From: Caccoplasma intestinavium
GTDB lineage: Bacteria; Bacteroidota; Bacteroidia; Bacteroidales; UBA11471
Assembly: GCA_018715885.1 (NCBI GenBank)
Contig: DVKT01000076.1
Span: 1 to 38,427, forward strand
Length of the DNA stretch: 38,427 nucleotides
Reading direction: 5' to 3'
Shown: positions 16,092 through 24,456 of the stretch, piece after piece
How the letters are laid out: every line of letters starts with the position of its first letter
Numbering within the stretch: the stretch's first letter is position 1
The notes under the pieces: generated by a model
Databases searched by the model: none
Seen by the model: the letters and a program-made list of their open reading frames with translations, nothing else
What the model was told of the DNA's origin: nothing
Translations under genes and position numbers: made by a program

Positions 16092-16465
16092 TTCTGTTCT
16101 TTCTTCGCATTGATACTCAATGTGGCATGAGGAACGGCGTAAAGGCGTTCTTTGGGAATCAGTTCCCCGGTTTCCCTGCAAATGCCGTATGTCTTGTTTT
16201 CGATACGTACCAGTGCGGCTTGCAGGTGCTGTATGAATTTCATTTGTCGCTGAGCCAGTTGCCCGGCTTCTTCTTTGGAGAGAGTCGTTGCACCCTCTTC
16301 CAGAACTTTGAATGTGGGAGAGGTGTCGCTGGTGTCGTTACCGTCGGCATTCATGACAGAAGCTTTCAGCAACTCATAATCTTTATATGCTTTTTCGAGT
16401 TTGTCTTGAATAATAGCGCGAAATTCTTCCAGCTCTGCATCGGAATAACGTGTTTTCTTGCCCAT
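16088..16465 (-). CDS. DksA/TraR-family transcription regulator
   Basis: A 125-residue protein: coiled-coil N-terminal two thirds (about 8-92, many Glu/Lys/Leu, with an acidic NADGNDTSDTS tip region at 39-49), then the compact C-terminal zinc-finger region YGICRETGELIPKERLYAVPHATLSI. Family members enter the RNA polymerase secondary channel and change promoter response, often with ppGpp. Of the four zinc cysteines in E. coli DksA only C96 is kept; the others are Thr or non-ligands, the usual state in Bacteroidota. It is first in the operon with lspA, DUF4296 and the small protein, and has a very good promoter. It could be called a TraR/DksA C4-type protein in automatic annotation. Confidence 0.92.
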   Translation of the reverse strand: MGKKTRYSDAELEEFRAIIQDKLEKAYKDYELLKASVMNADGNDTSDTSPTFKVLEEGATTLSKEEAGQLAQRQMKFIQHLQAALVRIENKTYGICRETGELIPKERLYAVPHATLSINAKKEQK

Positions 16466-16501
16466 GGTTAGAAATGTTTTTGGTTTTTAATATTTAGTCT
16501 G

Positions 16502-16532
16502 CGAAGATAAAAATTTTGCCCCATATTACAAA
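16502..16532 (-). promoter_or_regulatory. Promoter of the dksA-like / lspA operon
   Basis: On the minus strand: TTTG (16532-16529), a 19-bp spacer, then TATCTTCG (16509-16502), one mismatch from the -7 consensus. Element spacing matches the Bacteroidetes sigma-ABfr consensus exactly. It lies 36 bp before the ATG. Confidence 0.7.
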
Positions 16533-16554
16533 TTGGTATGGAGCAAAATCTATA

Positions 16555-19500
16555 TTACGCTTTTGTTATGGCTGCTTGTATGGTGAACGTTTCGAAATCA
16601 AGTTCGGCTCCGGCTGCATCCAGTGTATCGCATAGCGTTATGCTTTCGGCCAAAACTTGTTTGGCGATATAATCTTTATATTCTTCTACCGCCGGGTCGG
16701 TCTCCTCGTTTCGTGTGAGTTTTACATGGATTTTATCGGTAATATCGAACCCGCTCGATTTACGTATGTTCTGTATGCGGTTTACCAATTCACGCGCTAT
16801 ACCTTCTCTGCGCAAATCTTCGGTTACGGTAATGTCGAGGGCCACGGTAAGACGGCCTTCATTTGCAACGAGCCAACCTGGAATATCTTCCGAGATGATT
16901 TCTACGTCGCCGATTTCTATGATAGCTTGTTGTCCGTCGATGTCGAAGGCAAATTTCTCTTCTTTTTCGAATTGCAGAATGTCGTCTTGCGACATGCCCG
17001 CAATTTTTGCGGCTAACTGTTTCATTATCTTTCCATAACGCGGGCCTAATTTCTTGAAGTCGGGTTTTACTCGTTTCACTAAAATACCGGCTGCATTGTC
17101 GGCAAAGAGCATCTCTTTGACATTGACTTCGTTCAGCACAAGTTCTTTTATCGTTTCGATGTCTCTTTGTTGTTTTTCGTCGAGAACGGGTATCATAAGA
17201 GTCGTGAGCGGTTGGCGTACCTTGATATTAACCTTACGGCGGAGAGCTAATACCATAGACGTTATATCTTGTGCATCTTGCATACGCTCTTCGAGCTCTT
17301 TATCGATGACCGATTCGTCAGCTGCGGGGAAATTGCTCAGGTGTACCGACTGAGCCGAACGGCCCGTGGCCGATGTTAGGTCGGTATAAAGGCGGTCGGC
17401 AAAGAACGGTGCGATAGGAGCCATAAGTGAGGCCACCGTTTCGAGACAGGTGTAGAGAGTCTGGTAAGCCGAGAGCTTGTCTTTATCCATATTTCCACCC
17501 CAGAAACGTTTACGATTCAATCGCACATACCAGTTGCTGAGGTTGTCGTTGACAAAATCGGATATGGCGCGACCGGCTCGTGTCGGTTCGTAATCGGCAT
17601 AATATCCGTCGACCTCTTTTACAAGACTGTTGAGCAGGGAGATAATCCATCTGTCGATTTCTGGACGTTGTGAAACCGGAATTTCCGGCTCGGCGAAAGT
17701 GAACCCGTCAACGTTGGCATAGAGGGCGAAAAACGAATAAGTGTTATAGAGTGTTCCGAAAAATTTGCGACGTACTTCTTCCACACCGTCGAGATCGAAT
17801 TTTAGATTGTCCCACGGAGAAGAATTGGTTATCATGTACCAGCGCAATGGGTCGGAACCGTATTTTTCAATAGCCGAGAACGGATCGACCGCATTACCGA
17901 GCCGTTTCGACATTTTATTACCGTTTTTATCGAGAACCAGACCGTTGGATATGACGGTTTTGTATGCTACTTTATCGAAAATCATCGCAGCAATGGCGTG
18001 GAGCGTGAAGAACCAACCGCGTGTTTGGTCTACGCCCTCGGCGATGAAATCGGCCGGATATACACTTCCGTTATCGAGCAATTCTTTGTTCTCGAACGGG
18101 TAGTGTATTTGGGCATACGGCATCGAACCGGAGTCGAACCAAACATCGATCAGGTCGCTTTCGCGTTTCATGGGGTTTCCCGATTTCGATACGAGTATGA
18201 TGTCATCGACGTATGGCCGGTGCAAGTCTATTTTTCCATAGTTTTCTGGTGTATATACTCCGGGAACGAATCCTTTTTCTTTATAAGGATTGGTTTTCAT
18301 GAATCCGGCTGCAATCGATTTTTCGATTTCTTGGTAGAGTTCTTCGATTGATCCAATGCATATTTCTTCACCTTCTTCCGAACGCCAGATGGGTAACGGA
18401 GTTCCCCAATAACGGGAGCGGCTCAGATTCCAGTCATTGAGATTTTCGAGCCATTTTCCGAAGCGTCCCGTACCGGTCGATTCGGGTTTCCAATTGATGG
18501 TTTTGTTCAGCTCGATCATACGCTCTTTACAAGCTGTCGAACGGATAAACCAGCTGTCGAGCGGATAATAGAGTACGGGTTTGTCCGTTCTCCAACAGTG
18601 CGGATAATTGTGGACGTGTTTCTCTATTTTGAACGCTTGATTGCTCTGTTTCATCATCATGCAGATGATGATGTCGAGAGATTCGGCAGCCTGTGCCGAT
18701 TTTTCGTCGTACTTGCCGTCTACGGTAAATCGGGGATCGTAGGCATTCTTCACCCAAGCGCCTTGATATGGAGTATATTTTTCTACATCGATGCAGGTTT
18801 TCACAAAGTTGTCGTCGAGCTCATCGAGCAGATAGAATTTTCCTGTCAGATCGACCATCGGACGAGTTTCTCCCTTTTTATTGACCATAAAAAGAGATGG
18901 AATACCGGCTGCTTTTGCTACTTGTGCGTCGTCTGCGCCGAATGTAGGAGCAATGTGTACGATACCGGTAGTGCCTTCGTCGGTAGTTACATAATCTCCC
19001 GGAATAACGCGGAAAGCTTTCTCACTTACCGACCAATTCCCGTTTTCATCGACATCGATGGGCTTTACCCACGGTATCAGCTGCTCATATTCCATACCTA
19101 CGAGATCTGCTCCTTTGTATTCGGCTATGACCTGATAAGGAATGAGTTTATCGCCCGGTTTGTATGATTCGAGGGCGAGACCCGCTGCTTTGGGATTGAA
19201 ATGATCATTGAGCAGCGCTTTGGCCAGTACGACGGTGATGGGTTCTCCCGTATAGCTGTTGTAAGACCGCACAGCTATATAATCGATTTTGGGGCCGACA
19301 CAAAGAGCCGTATTCGAGGGAAGTGTCCACGGGGTTGTTGTCCAAGCAATGAAATAGGGGGTACCCCATGTCGCCATTTCCGGCCGAGGATTCTTCATTT
19401 TGAACTGTGCTACGACGGTCGTATCTTTTACGTCCCGGTAACAGCCCGGCTGGTTGAGTTCGTGTGAACTGAGACCCGTGCCGGCTGCCGGAGAATAAGG

Positions 19501-20043
19501 CTGTATGGTATAACCTTTATAGAGAAGACCTTTGCCATAAAGCTGTTTCAATAACCACCAAAGCGTTTCGATATAGCGGTTATCATAAGTGATGTAAGGA
19601 TTTTTCATGTCGACCCAATAGCCCATTTTATGGGTAAGGTCTTCCCACTCTTTGGTGTATTTCATTACATCTTTTCGGCAGGCTGCGTTGTATTCCTCGA
19701 CCGAAATTTTTTTACCGATGTCTTCCTTTGTAATGCCCAATGCTTTTTCTACCCCCAGTTCTACGGGCAGTCCGTGAGTATCCCAGCCAGCTTTACGCAT
19801 GACTTGGAAACCTTTCATTGTTTTATATCGGCAAAAAATATCTTTGATGGAACGGGCCATGACGTGATGTATACCCGGCATACCGTTGGCCGAAGGAGGT
19901 CCTTCGTAAAAAACAAACGAAGGTGCACCTTCTCGTATTTCCAAGCTTTTATGAAAGACTTGTTCGTCGTCCCATTTTTTCAACACTTCTTTATTTATCG
20001 CCGATAAATCGAAATGAGAATATTCGGTAAATTTCTTGTCCAT
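16555..20043 (-). CDS. ileS: Isoleucyl-tRNA synthetase, type 2 (eukaryote-like) with GIHH motif
   Basis: Class I aminoacyl-tRNA synthetase charging tRNA-Ile; 1162 residues, longer than E. coli IleRS (938). The type-2 character shows in AGWDTHGLPVELGVEKALG, the extended C-terminal domain and the lack of the C-terminal CxxC zinc module. The ATP-binding HIGH signature reads G57-I58-H59-H60 within PSANGMPGIHHVMARS, that is, positions 1 and 3 of HIGH swapped (codons at 19875-19864 checked: GGT ATA CAT CAC). KMSKR is intact at 710-714. The editing domain (CP1) with GTGIVHIAPTFGADD is present at about 355-370. It has its own promoter and is transcribed away from the hydrolase/aspS genes. The start at 20043 gives the standard N-terminus (YSHFDLSAINKEVLKKW). 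Confidence 0.98.
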   Translation of the reverse strand: MDKKFTEYSHFDLSAINKEVLKKWDDEQVFHKSLEIREGAPSFVFYEGPPSANGMPGIHHVMARSIKDIFCRYKTMKGFQVMRKAGWDTHGLPVELGVEKALGITKEDIGKKISVEEYNAACRKDVMKYTKEWEDLTHKMGYWVDMKNPYITYDNRYIETLWWLLKQLYGKGLLYKGYTIQPYSPAAGTGLSSHELNQPGCYRDVKDTTVVAQFKMKNPRPEMATWGTPYFIAWTTTPWTLPSNTALCVGPKIDYIAVRSYNSYTGEPITVVLAKALLNDHFNPKAAGLALESYKPGDKLIPYQVIAEYKGADLVGMEYEQLIPWVKPIDVDENGNWSVSEKAFRVIPGDYVTTDEGTTGIVHIAPTFGADDAQVAKAAGIPSLFMVNKKGETRPMVDLTGKFYLLDELDDNFVKTCIDVEKYTPYQGAWVKNAYDPRFTVDGKYDEKSAQAAESLDIIICMMMKQSNQAFKIEKHVHNYPHCWRTDKPVLYYPLDSWFIRSTACKERMIELNKTINWKPESTGTGRFGKWLENLNDWNLSRSRYWGTPLPIWRSEEGEEICIGSIEELYQEIEKSIAAGFMKTNPYKEKGFVPGVYTPENYGKIDLHRPYVDDIILVSKSGNPMKRESDLIDVWFDSGSMPYAQIHYPFENKELLDNGSVYPADFIAEGVDQTRGWFFTLHAIAAMIFDKVAYKTVISNGLVLDKNGNKMSKRLGNAVDPFSAIEKYGSDPLRWYMITNSSPWDNLKFDLDGVEEVRRKFFGTLYNTYSFFALYANVDGFTFAEPEIPVSQRPEIDRWIISLLNSLVKEVDGYYADYEPTRAGRAISDFVNDNLSNWYVRLNRKRFWGGNMDKDKLSAYQTLYTCLETVASLMAPIAPFFADRLYTDLTSATGRSAQSVHLSNFPAADESVIDKELEERMQDAQDITSMVLALRRKVNIKVRQPLTTLMIPVLDEKQQRDIETIKELVLNEVNVKEMLFADNAAGILVKRVKPDFKKLGPRYGKIMKQLAAKIAGMSQDDILQFEKEEKFAFDIDGQQAIIEIGDVEIISEDIPGWLVANEGRLTVALDITVTEDLRREGIARELVNRIQNIRKSSGFDITDKIHVKLTRNEETDPAVEEYKDYIAKQVLAESITLCDTLDAAGAELDFETFTIQAAITKA

Positions 20044-20079
20044 ATTTATCAGAAAAATTATGCTTTGTATAAGTCGCTA

Positions 20080-20087
20080 CAAAGATA
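20080..20087 (-). promoter_or_regulatory. ileS promoter, -7 element
   Basis: Minus strand TATCTTTG, a perfect TAnnTTTG match 36 bp before the ileS ATG. The 36-bp palindrome at 20120-20155 begins 32 bp further upstream, just beyond where the -33 element would be. Confidence 0.6.
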
Positions 20088-20119
20088 ATCAAAACATCTG
20101 AAATATGAGCTCCCTATTT

Positions 20120-20155
20120 ATATACCTTTTACAAAAGCTTTTGTAAAAGGTATAT
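20120..20155. repeat. 36-bp perfect palindrome upstream of ileS
   Basis: Two 18-bp arms with no spacer and no mismatch, centred on AAGCTT: the left arm is ATATACCTTTTACAAAAG and the right arm its exact complement. It contains TTTTACAA and TTGTAAAA separated by 6 bp. No gene ends here, so a terminator role is unlikely. Position relative to the ileS promoter (32 bp upstream of the -7 element) suits an operator or activator site. A cruciform or a small mobile-element scar are alternatives. Confidence 0.85.
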
Positions 20156-20265
20156 TTTATTGTATGGGTTGTATGGGAAATTTTTGAATGTATGAAAATA
20201 AATTGTTATTTTGTGTCGGATTTGTATCAAGATGTAGAAAGTACCCTTTTTTACGTTGCCTTTAA

Positions 20266-20469
20266 ATGCCGCTTGCCAGAGATGTAGATTTTTCTCGCAC
20301 ATGTGAAGTTGTAGGGGTATTTGGAAATGTGAACAAAGATTTCGGTTTGGAAGTTATTCTGGGTGTAGGGGGCATCATGGGCGAAATTTTCGGCAAACGT
20401 AAGCGGCTAGGTTTTTTGCTCGCCATTTGTCGAGTGTGGATCCAGCCAACAATGAGGAAGACGTATTGA
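20266..20469 (+). CDS. Possible short protein upstream of the hydrolase (doubtful)
   Basis: A 67-codon frame from ATG at 20266 ends 10 bp before the hydrolase start. The middle part (CEVVGVFGNVNKDFGLEVIL, then GVGGIMGEIFGKRKRLG) looks more protein-like than random DNA, and the G+C content is higher than in the flanking AT-rich stretch. No family is recognised. It may be a true small gene, a decayed gene fragment or chance. Confidence 0.3.
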   Translation: MPLARDVDFSRTCEVVGVFGNVNKDFGLEVILGVGGIMGEIFGKRKRLGFLLAICRVWIQPTMRKTY

Positions 20470-20479
20470 TTTTTTTGAT

Positions 20480-21397
20480 ATGGAAGCATATAAATATACA
20501 ACATGGTATTTCCCAGATGATTATGAAGGGAAAGTAACGGCGACGTTTATCGAGAGGCATTCCGAGCGACCTACATGCAAAGCCGTATTGTACATACACG
20601 GGTATCTCGATTATTTTTTTCAAGACCATATGGCAGAACGCATCGTAGCCTCGGGACGGAATTTTTATGCGGTGGATTTACGGAAATATGGTCGATCCTA
20701 TTTGTCGGGTCAGCATTATAATTATTGCAAACATTTGTCGGAATATTATCCTGAGATAGATAAAGCTCTTGAATCGATAAAAGAACAAGGAAATACCGAT
20801 ATTACATTGATAGGGCATTCTACCGGAGGTCTGTTATCGGCTCTTTATTGTGCCGAGAGAAAATACCGGACGATGATAAATCGATTGATACTGAATTCTC
20901 CTTTTCTCGAATTCAACGCTTCTTGGTTCGATAGATGGATTGTTATTCCGTTGGCATCGGTTATAAGCTTGGTTTTTCCTTATGCTTCAACAGAAAATAA
21001 ATTGAATGATAATTATTTCCGGAGTGTACATATTTCGGAATATGGAGAATGGAATTTTGATTTACGGCATAAACCTCGTACTGTACCGCTCTATTTTTCT
21101 TGGTTGCGAGCGGTAGGGGAAGGTCATCGCAAGGTACGGCAAGGATTGCATTTGACGATACCGACATTGGTCCTTTGTTCACAATATTCCTCTAACGATA
21201 AAGAGTGGAGCGACCATGCCACGAAAAGCGATACCGTACTGAATGTGGAAGATATAAAAAGATTGACACCGAAGTTGGGCGACCGGGCGGAATGCTGGAT
21301 AATCGAGGACGGATTGCATGACTTGGTGCTTTCCCGTAAAGATGTTCGTGAGAGGGTTCTCAGTATGATGATTTCGTTTATGAATACGTGTAAATAA
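20480..21397 (+). CDS. Alpha/beta hydrolase (monoacylglycerol-lipase / lysophospholipase-like)
   Basis: A 305-residue cytosolic serine hydrolase. The oxyanion/strand region is CKAVLYIHGYLDYFFQDHMAE (residues 33-53), then FYAVDLRKYGRSYLSGQH, a hallmark of the Hydrolase_4 / lysophospholipase group. The nucleophile elbow is G112-H113-S114-T115-G116-G117. The base histidine is probably in IIEDGLHDLVLS near residue 284, and the acid residue in the SSNDKEWSDHATKSD loop. No signal peptide or lipobox is present. Likely acts on lipid esters or acyl chains; the true substrate is unknown. It stands alone between divergent ileS and aspS, with a 186-bp gap to aspS that has its own promoter. Confidence 0.85.
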   Translation: MEAYKYTTWYFPDDYEGKVTATFIERHSERPTCKAVLYIHGYLDYFFQDHMAERIVASGRNFYAVDLRKYGRSYLSGQHYNYCKHLSEYYPEIDKALESIKEQGNTDITLIGHSTGGLLSALYCAERKYRTMINRLILNSPFLEFNASWFDRWIVIPLASVISLVFPYASTENKLNDNYFRSVHISEYGEWNFDLRHKPRTVPLYFSWLRAVGEGHRKVRQGLHLTIPTLVLCSQYSSNDKEWSDHATKSDTVLNVEDIKRLTPKLGDRAECWIIEDGLHDLVLSRKDVRERVLSMMISFMNTCK

Positions 21398-21435
21398 GCA
21401 TATTGTTTTCCCTTTGTGGAAGTAATAGGAATACC

Positions 21436-21475
21436 TTTTACAAATTTGGAGGTTTCATTGGTAATTCTTGTAAAA
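21436..21475. promoter_or_regulatory. TTTTACAA / TTGTAAAA half-sites at the aspS promoter
   Basis: TTTTACAA (21436-21443) and TTGTAAAA (21468-21475) are the same half-sites as in the ileS-upstream palindrome, here 24 bp apart. The right half lies between the -33 and -7 elements of aspS. The left half is part of ATACCTTTTACAAA (21431-21444), a 14-mer also present in the palindrome. Suggestive of a common operator; not proven. Confidence 0.35.
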
Positions 21476-21488
21476 AAAATTACCTTTG
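21457..21488 (+). promoter_or_regulatory. aspS promoter
   Basis: ATTG (21457-21460, one mismatch to TTTG), a 20-bp spacer, then TACCTTTG (21481-21488), a perfect TAnnTTTG match. Transcription would begin near 21495, leaving a leader of about 88 nt before aspS. Confidence 0.65.
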
Positions 21489-21582
21489 CACGACTTGGGC
21501 AGAAATTATCTTACCGATAAATTACAGGGTAGAATGATAGGATCTGCACAAGATTTATTCATGCCAAATAAATTAGAAATAT

Positions 21583-23352
21583 ATGTATAGAACAAGAACG
21601 TGCGGAGAATTGCGTTTGAGCGATGCCGGCAGTATCGTTACTTTGGCCGGTTGGGTGCAACGTTCCCGTAAGATGGGAGGTATGACATTTGTCGATTTGC
21701 GTGATCGTTATGGAATTACTCAGCTGGTTTTCAATGAAGAAGATAATGCCGAATTGTGTGAACGGGCCAATCATCTGGGGCGGGAATTCGTTATTCAGGT
21801 GAGCGGCAAGGTTAATGAGCGTTTCAGCAAAAATCCCAATATACCCACCGGAGATGTCGAAATCATCGTATCGGAATTGAATGTATTGAATTCGGCTTTG
21901 ACACCTCCGTTTACCATCGAAGACAATACCGATGGCGGTGATGACATTCGCATGAAGTATCGTTATCTCGATTTGCGACGTTCGGCTGTACGTAAAAATT
22001 TGGAATTACGCCATAAAATGACAATCGAGGTGCGTAAGTACCTCGATGAGCACGGATTTATCGAGGTGGAGACACCTATTTTGGTCGGTTCCACACCTGA
22101 AGGTGCTCGGGATTTTGTTGTTCCCTCCCGAATGAATCCCGGGCAATTTTATGCTTTGCCACAAAGTCCGCAGACATTAAAACAGTTGTTGATGGTATCG
22201 GGATTCGACCGTTATTTCCAAATTGCAAAGTGTTTTCGGGACGAAGATTTAAGAGCCGACCGTCAGCCCGAGTTTACACAGATCGACTGTGAAATGTCAT
22301 TTGTCGAGCAGGACGATGTTATCAATCTGTTCGAAGGCATGGCCAAATATTTGTTTAAAGAGATTCGGGGCGTGGAATTGACTGAGCCGTTCATGCGCAT
22401 GCCGTGGGCCGAGGCCATGAAATATTATGGTAGTGATAAACCCGACTTGCGTTTCGGTATGAAATTTGTCGAGCTTATGGATATTATGAAAGGACACGGA
22501 TTCGGCATCTTCGATAATGCAGCGTATATCGGCGGTATTTGTGCCGAGGGTGCTGCCCATTATACACGTAAGCAACTCGATGCACTAACAGAGTTTGTAA
22601 AAAGACCGCAGATCGGTGCTAAAGGCATGGTATACGCCCGCGTGGAAGCCGATGGTACTGTAAAATCGAGTGTCGATAAATTCTATACGCAAGAAATATT
22701 GCAAGAAATGAAAGCGGCATTTGATGCGAAACCCGGCGATTTGATATTGATATTGAGTGGCGATGATGCCATGAAGACCCGTAAACAGTTGTGCGAACTC
22801 CGTCTTGAAATGGGAAATCAGCTAGGCTTGCGCGATAAAAACAAGTTCGCGTTGTTATGGGTTGTCGATTTCCCCATGTTCGAATGGAGTGATGAAGAGA
22901 ATCGTCTAATGGCGATGCACCACCCGTTTACACATCCCAAAGAAGAAGATATACCGTTATTGGATACCAATCCCGAGGCTGTTCGTGCAGATGCTTATGA
23001 TATGGTGTGCAATGGTATCGAAGTGGGTGGTGGCTCTATCCGTATACATGATGCCCAGTTACAAGCCAAAATGTTCGAAATTTTGGGATTTACACCCGAA
23101 CGGGCCCAAGAGCAGTTCGGATTCCTTATGAATGCATTTAAATACGGCGCGCCGCCTCATGGTGGGTTGGCATACGGCCTCGACCGTTGGGTAAGCATAT
23201 TTGCCGGTCTCGATAGTATCAGAGACTGTATCGCTTTCCCGAAGAATAACAGTGGGCGGGACGTTATGCTCGATGCGCCTTCGGCGCTCGATCCGAAACA
23301 ACTCGATGAGTTGAATTTGAAAGTGGAACTGTCCCAATCCGAAATGAATTGA
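21583..23352 (+). CDS. aspS: Aspartyl-tRNA synthetase
   Basis: Class II synthetase charging tRNA-Asp; 589 residues, the usual bacterial length. Order: N-terminal OB-fold anticodon domain (MYRTRTCGELRLSDAGSIVTLAGWVQ, residues 1 to about 105), motif 1 region (KYRYLDLRR), motif 2 (CFRDEDLRADRQPEFTQ), the bacterial GAD insertion (about 290-410), and motif 3 (GLAYGLDRWV) near the end. The bacterial-type insertion suggests a standard bacterial AspRS; I cannot tell discriminating from non-discriminating type. It is followed with a single base between by the Nif3-like gene, so the two are co-transcribed. Confidence 0.97.
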   Translation: MYRTRTCGELRLSDAGSIVTLAGWVQRSRKMGGMTFVDLRDRYGITQLVFNEEDNAELCERANHLGREFVIQVSGKVNERFSKNPNIPTGDVEIIVSELNVLNSALTPPFTIEDNTDGGDDIRMKYRYLDLRRSAVRKNLELRHKMTIEVRKYLDEHGFIEVETPILVGSTPEGARDFVVPSRMNPGQFYALPQSPQTLKQLLMVSGFDRYFQIAKCFRDEDLRADRQPEFTQIDCEMSFVEQDDVINLFEGMAKYLFKEIRGVELTEPFMRMPWAEAMKYYGSDKPDLRFGMKFVELMDIMKGHGFGIFDNAAYIGGICAEGAAHYTRKQLDALTEFVKRPQIGAKGMVYARVEADGTVKSSVDKFYTQEILQEMKAAFDAKPGDLILILSGDDAMKTRKQLCELRLEMGNQLGLRDKNKFALLWVVDFPMFEWSDEENRLMAMHHPFTHPKEEDIPLLDTNPEAVRADAYDMVCNGIEVGGGSIRIHDAQLQAKMFEILGFTPERAQEQFGFLMNAFKYGAPPHGGLAYGLDRWVSIFAGLDSIRDCIAFPKNNSGRDVMLDAPSALDPKQLDELNLKVELSQSEMN

Positions 23353-23353
23353 G

Positions 23354-24454
23354 ATGATGATAACGGTCGGAGAGATATTACGAGCCATAGAAGAGGTGGC
23401 TCCGCTTTCATTACAAGAGTCGTATGATAATGCGGGTTTGCTCACCGGGTCGCGCGATATGGTTGCGCGAGCGGCACTCGTATGTGTCGATGTAACCGAA
23501 GAGGTAATCGATGACGCTATATCTCAAAGAGCAAATCTTGTTATTTCACATCACCCTCTTGTCTTTAAACCCTTGAAATCATTTACGGGCGAAAATTATA
23601 TCGAGCGTACATTGATAAAGGCTTTGAAGAACGATATTGCCATATATTCATGCCATACCAATATGGATAATGCGTGGAATGGGGTGAATTTTAAGATGGC
23701 GGAGATGTTGGGATTGTTCAATCTCTCCATATTATCTCCCGTACCTCGGAATTTATTGAAATTAGTTACATATGTGCCGGTGAATAGTGCAGACAATGTA
23801 CGTCGGGCATTGTTTGAAGCCGGAGCGGGTACGGTAGGCAATTATGATTGTTGCAGTTACAATACCGATGGTTTCGGGACATTCCGGGCCGGAGAAAATG
23901 CGCGTCCTTATTGTGGAGAAATCGGAGAATTGCATAAAGAAAGAGAAATACGAGTTGAGGTGGTTCTCCCGAGACATATTCGTTCTCGGGTTGTGCGCAC
24001 ATTGTTGCAAATTCATCCTTATGAAGAGCCTGCGTTCGATTTGCTTCCGATAGAAAATGAATGGGTGCAGGCGGGTGCTGGTGTAGTGGGGGAACTCCTT
24101 TGCCCTATGGACGAAATGGATTTTTTACAGCGATTGAAGTCTATTTTTAAGGCGGGGTGCGTAAAGCATACATCTCTGACGGGAAGAAAAATCCGACAAG
24201 TTGCCTTGTGCGGTGGTTCCGGAGCATTCCTTATTCCGCAGGCTGTATCGCAGGGCGTTGACGCATTTGTAACGGGTGAAATAAAATATCACGAATATTT
24301 CGGCTGTGAAGATGCCGTTTTGTTAGCCGAAATCGGCCACTATGAAAGCGAACAATACACAAAAGATATTTTTTGTGAGATAATAACAAAAAATTTTCCT
24401 ACCTTTGCATGCTATTACACAAAGGTAGAAACAAATCCGATAAATTATTTGTAA
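23354..24454 (+). CDS. Nif3/DUF34-family dinuclear metal protein
   Basis: A 366-residue member of the Nif3-like family (YbgI/YqfO), a toroidal hexamer with a two-metal site. The metal-binding residues are visible: H66-H67 in ISHHPLVFKPLKSF, H101 and D105 in YSCHTNMDNAWNG, and a C-terminal EIGHYESEQY (His and Glu). The long form has a middle PII-like insertion (about 130-245), as in B. subtilis YqfO. Suggested roles include GTP cyclohydrolase-like or metallochaperone functions; the true role is unsettled. The first ATG (23354) is one base after the aspS stop; a second ATG follows at once. The end of the gene contains a promoter-like element for the next gene. Confidence 0.92.
   Translation: MMITVGEILRAIEEVAPLSLQESYDNAGLLTGSRDMVARAALVCVDVTEEVIDDAISQRANLVISHHPLVFKPLKSFTGENYIERTLIKALKNDIAIYSCHTNMDNAWNGVNFKMAEMLGLFNLSILSPVPRNLLKLVTYVPVNSADNVRRALFEAGAGTVGNYDCCSYNTDGFGTFRAGENARPYCGEIGELHKEREIRVEVVLPRHIRSRVVRTLLQIHPYEEPAFDLLPIENEWVQAGAGVVGELLCPMDEMDFLQRLKSIFKAGCVKHTSLTGRKIRQVALCGGSGAFLIPQAVSQGVDAFVTGEIKYHEYFGCEDAVLLAEIGHYESEQYTKDIFCEIITKNFPTFACYYTKVETNPINYL
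24400..24407 (+). promoter_or_regulatory. Internal -7 element upstream of the zinc-ribbon gene
   Basis: TACCTTTG followed by C lies within the 3' end of the Nif3-like gene, 49 bp before the next ATG. It is a perfect -7 match; the nearest TTTG (24372-24375) is 24 bp upstream, longer than ideal. Confidence 0.4.
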
Positions 24455-24456
24455 GC

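Larger units (their letters stand above)
20044..20479. other. Intergenic region between divergent ileS and alpha/beta hydrolase
   Basis: 436 bp holding the ileS promoter, a 36-bp perfect palindrome and, on the plus strand, one weak short open frame (20266-20469). The left half (20090-20260) is very A/T-rich. No RNA gene is recognisable, and I find no good TAnnTTTG promoter for the hydrolase. Confidence 0.55.

Noticed and set aside
16092..16181. Longer start for lspA
   Set aside because: It would translate the 3' part of the dksA-like gene in another frame; the ATGA junction and first membrane helix fix the start at 16091.
20120..20155. Rho-independent terminator
   Set aside because: No gene ends within range on either strand, and there is no following T-tract of the usual kind.
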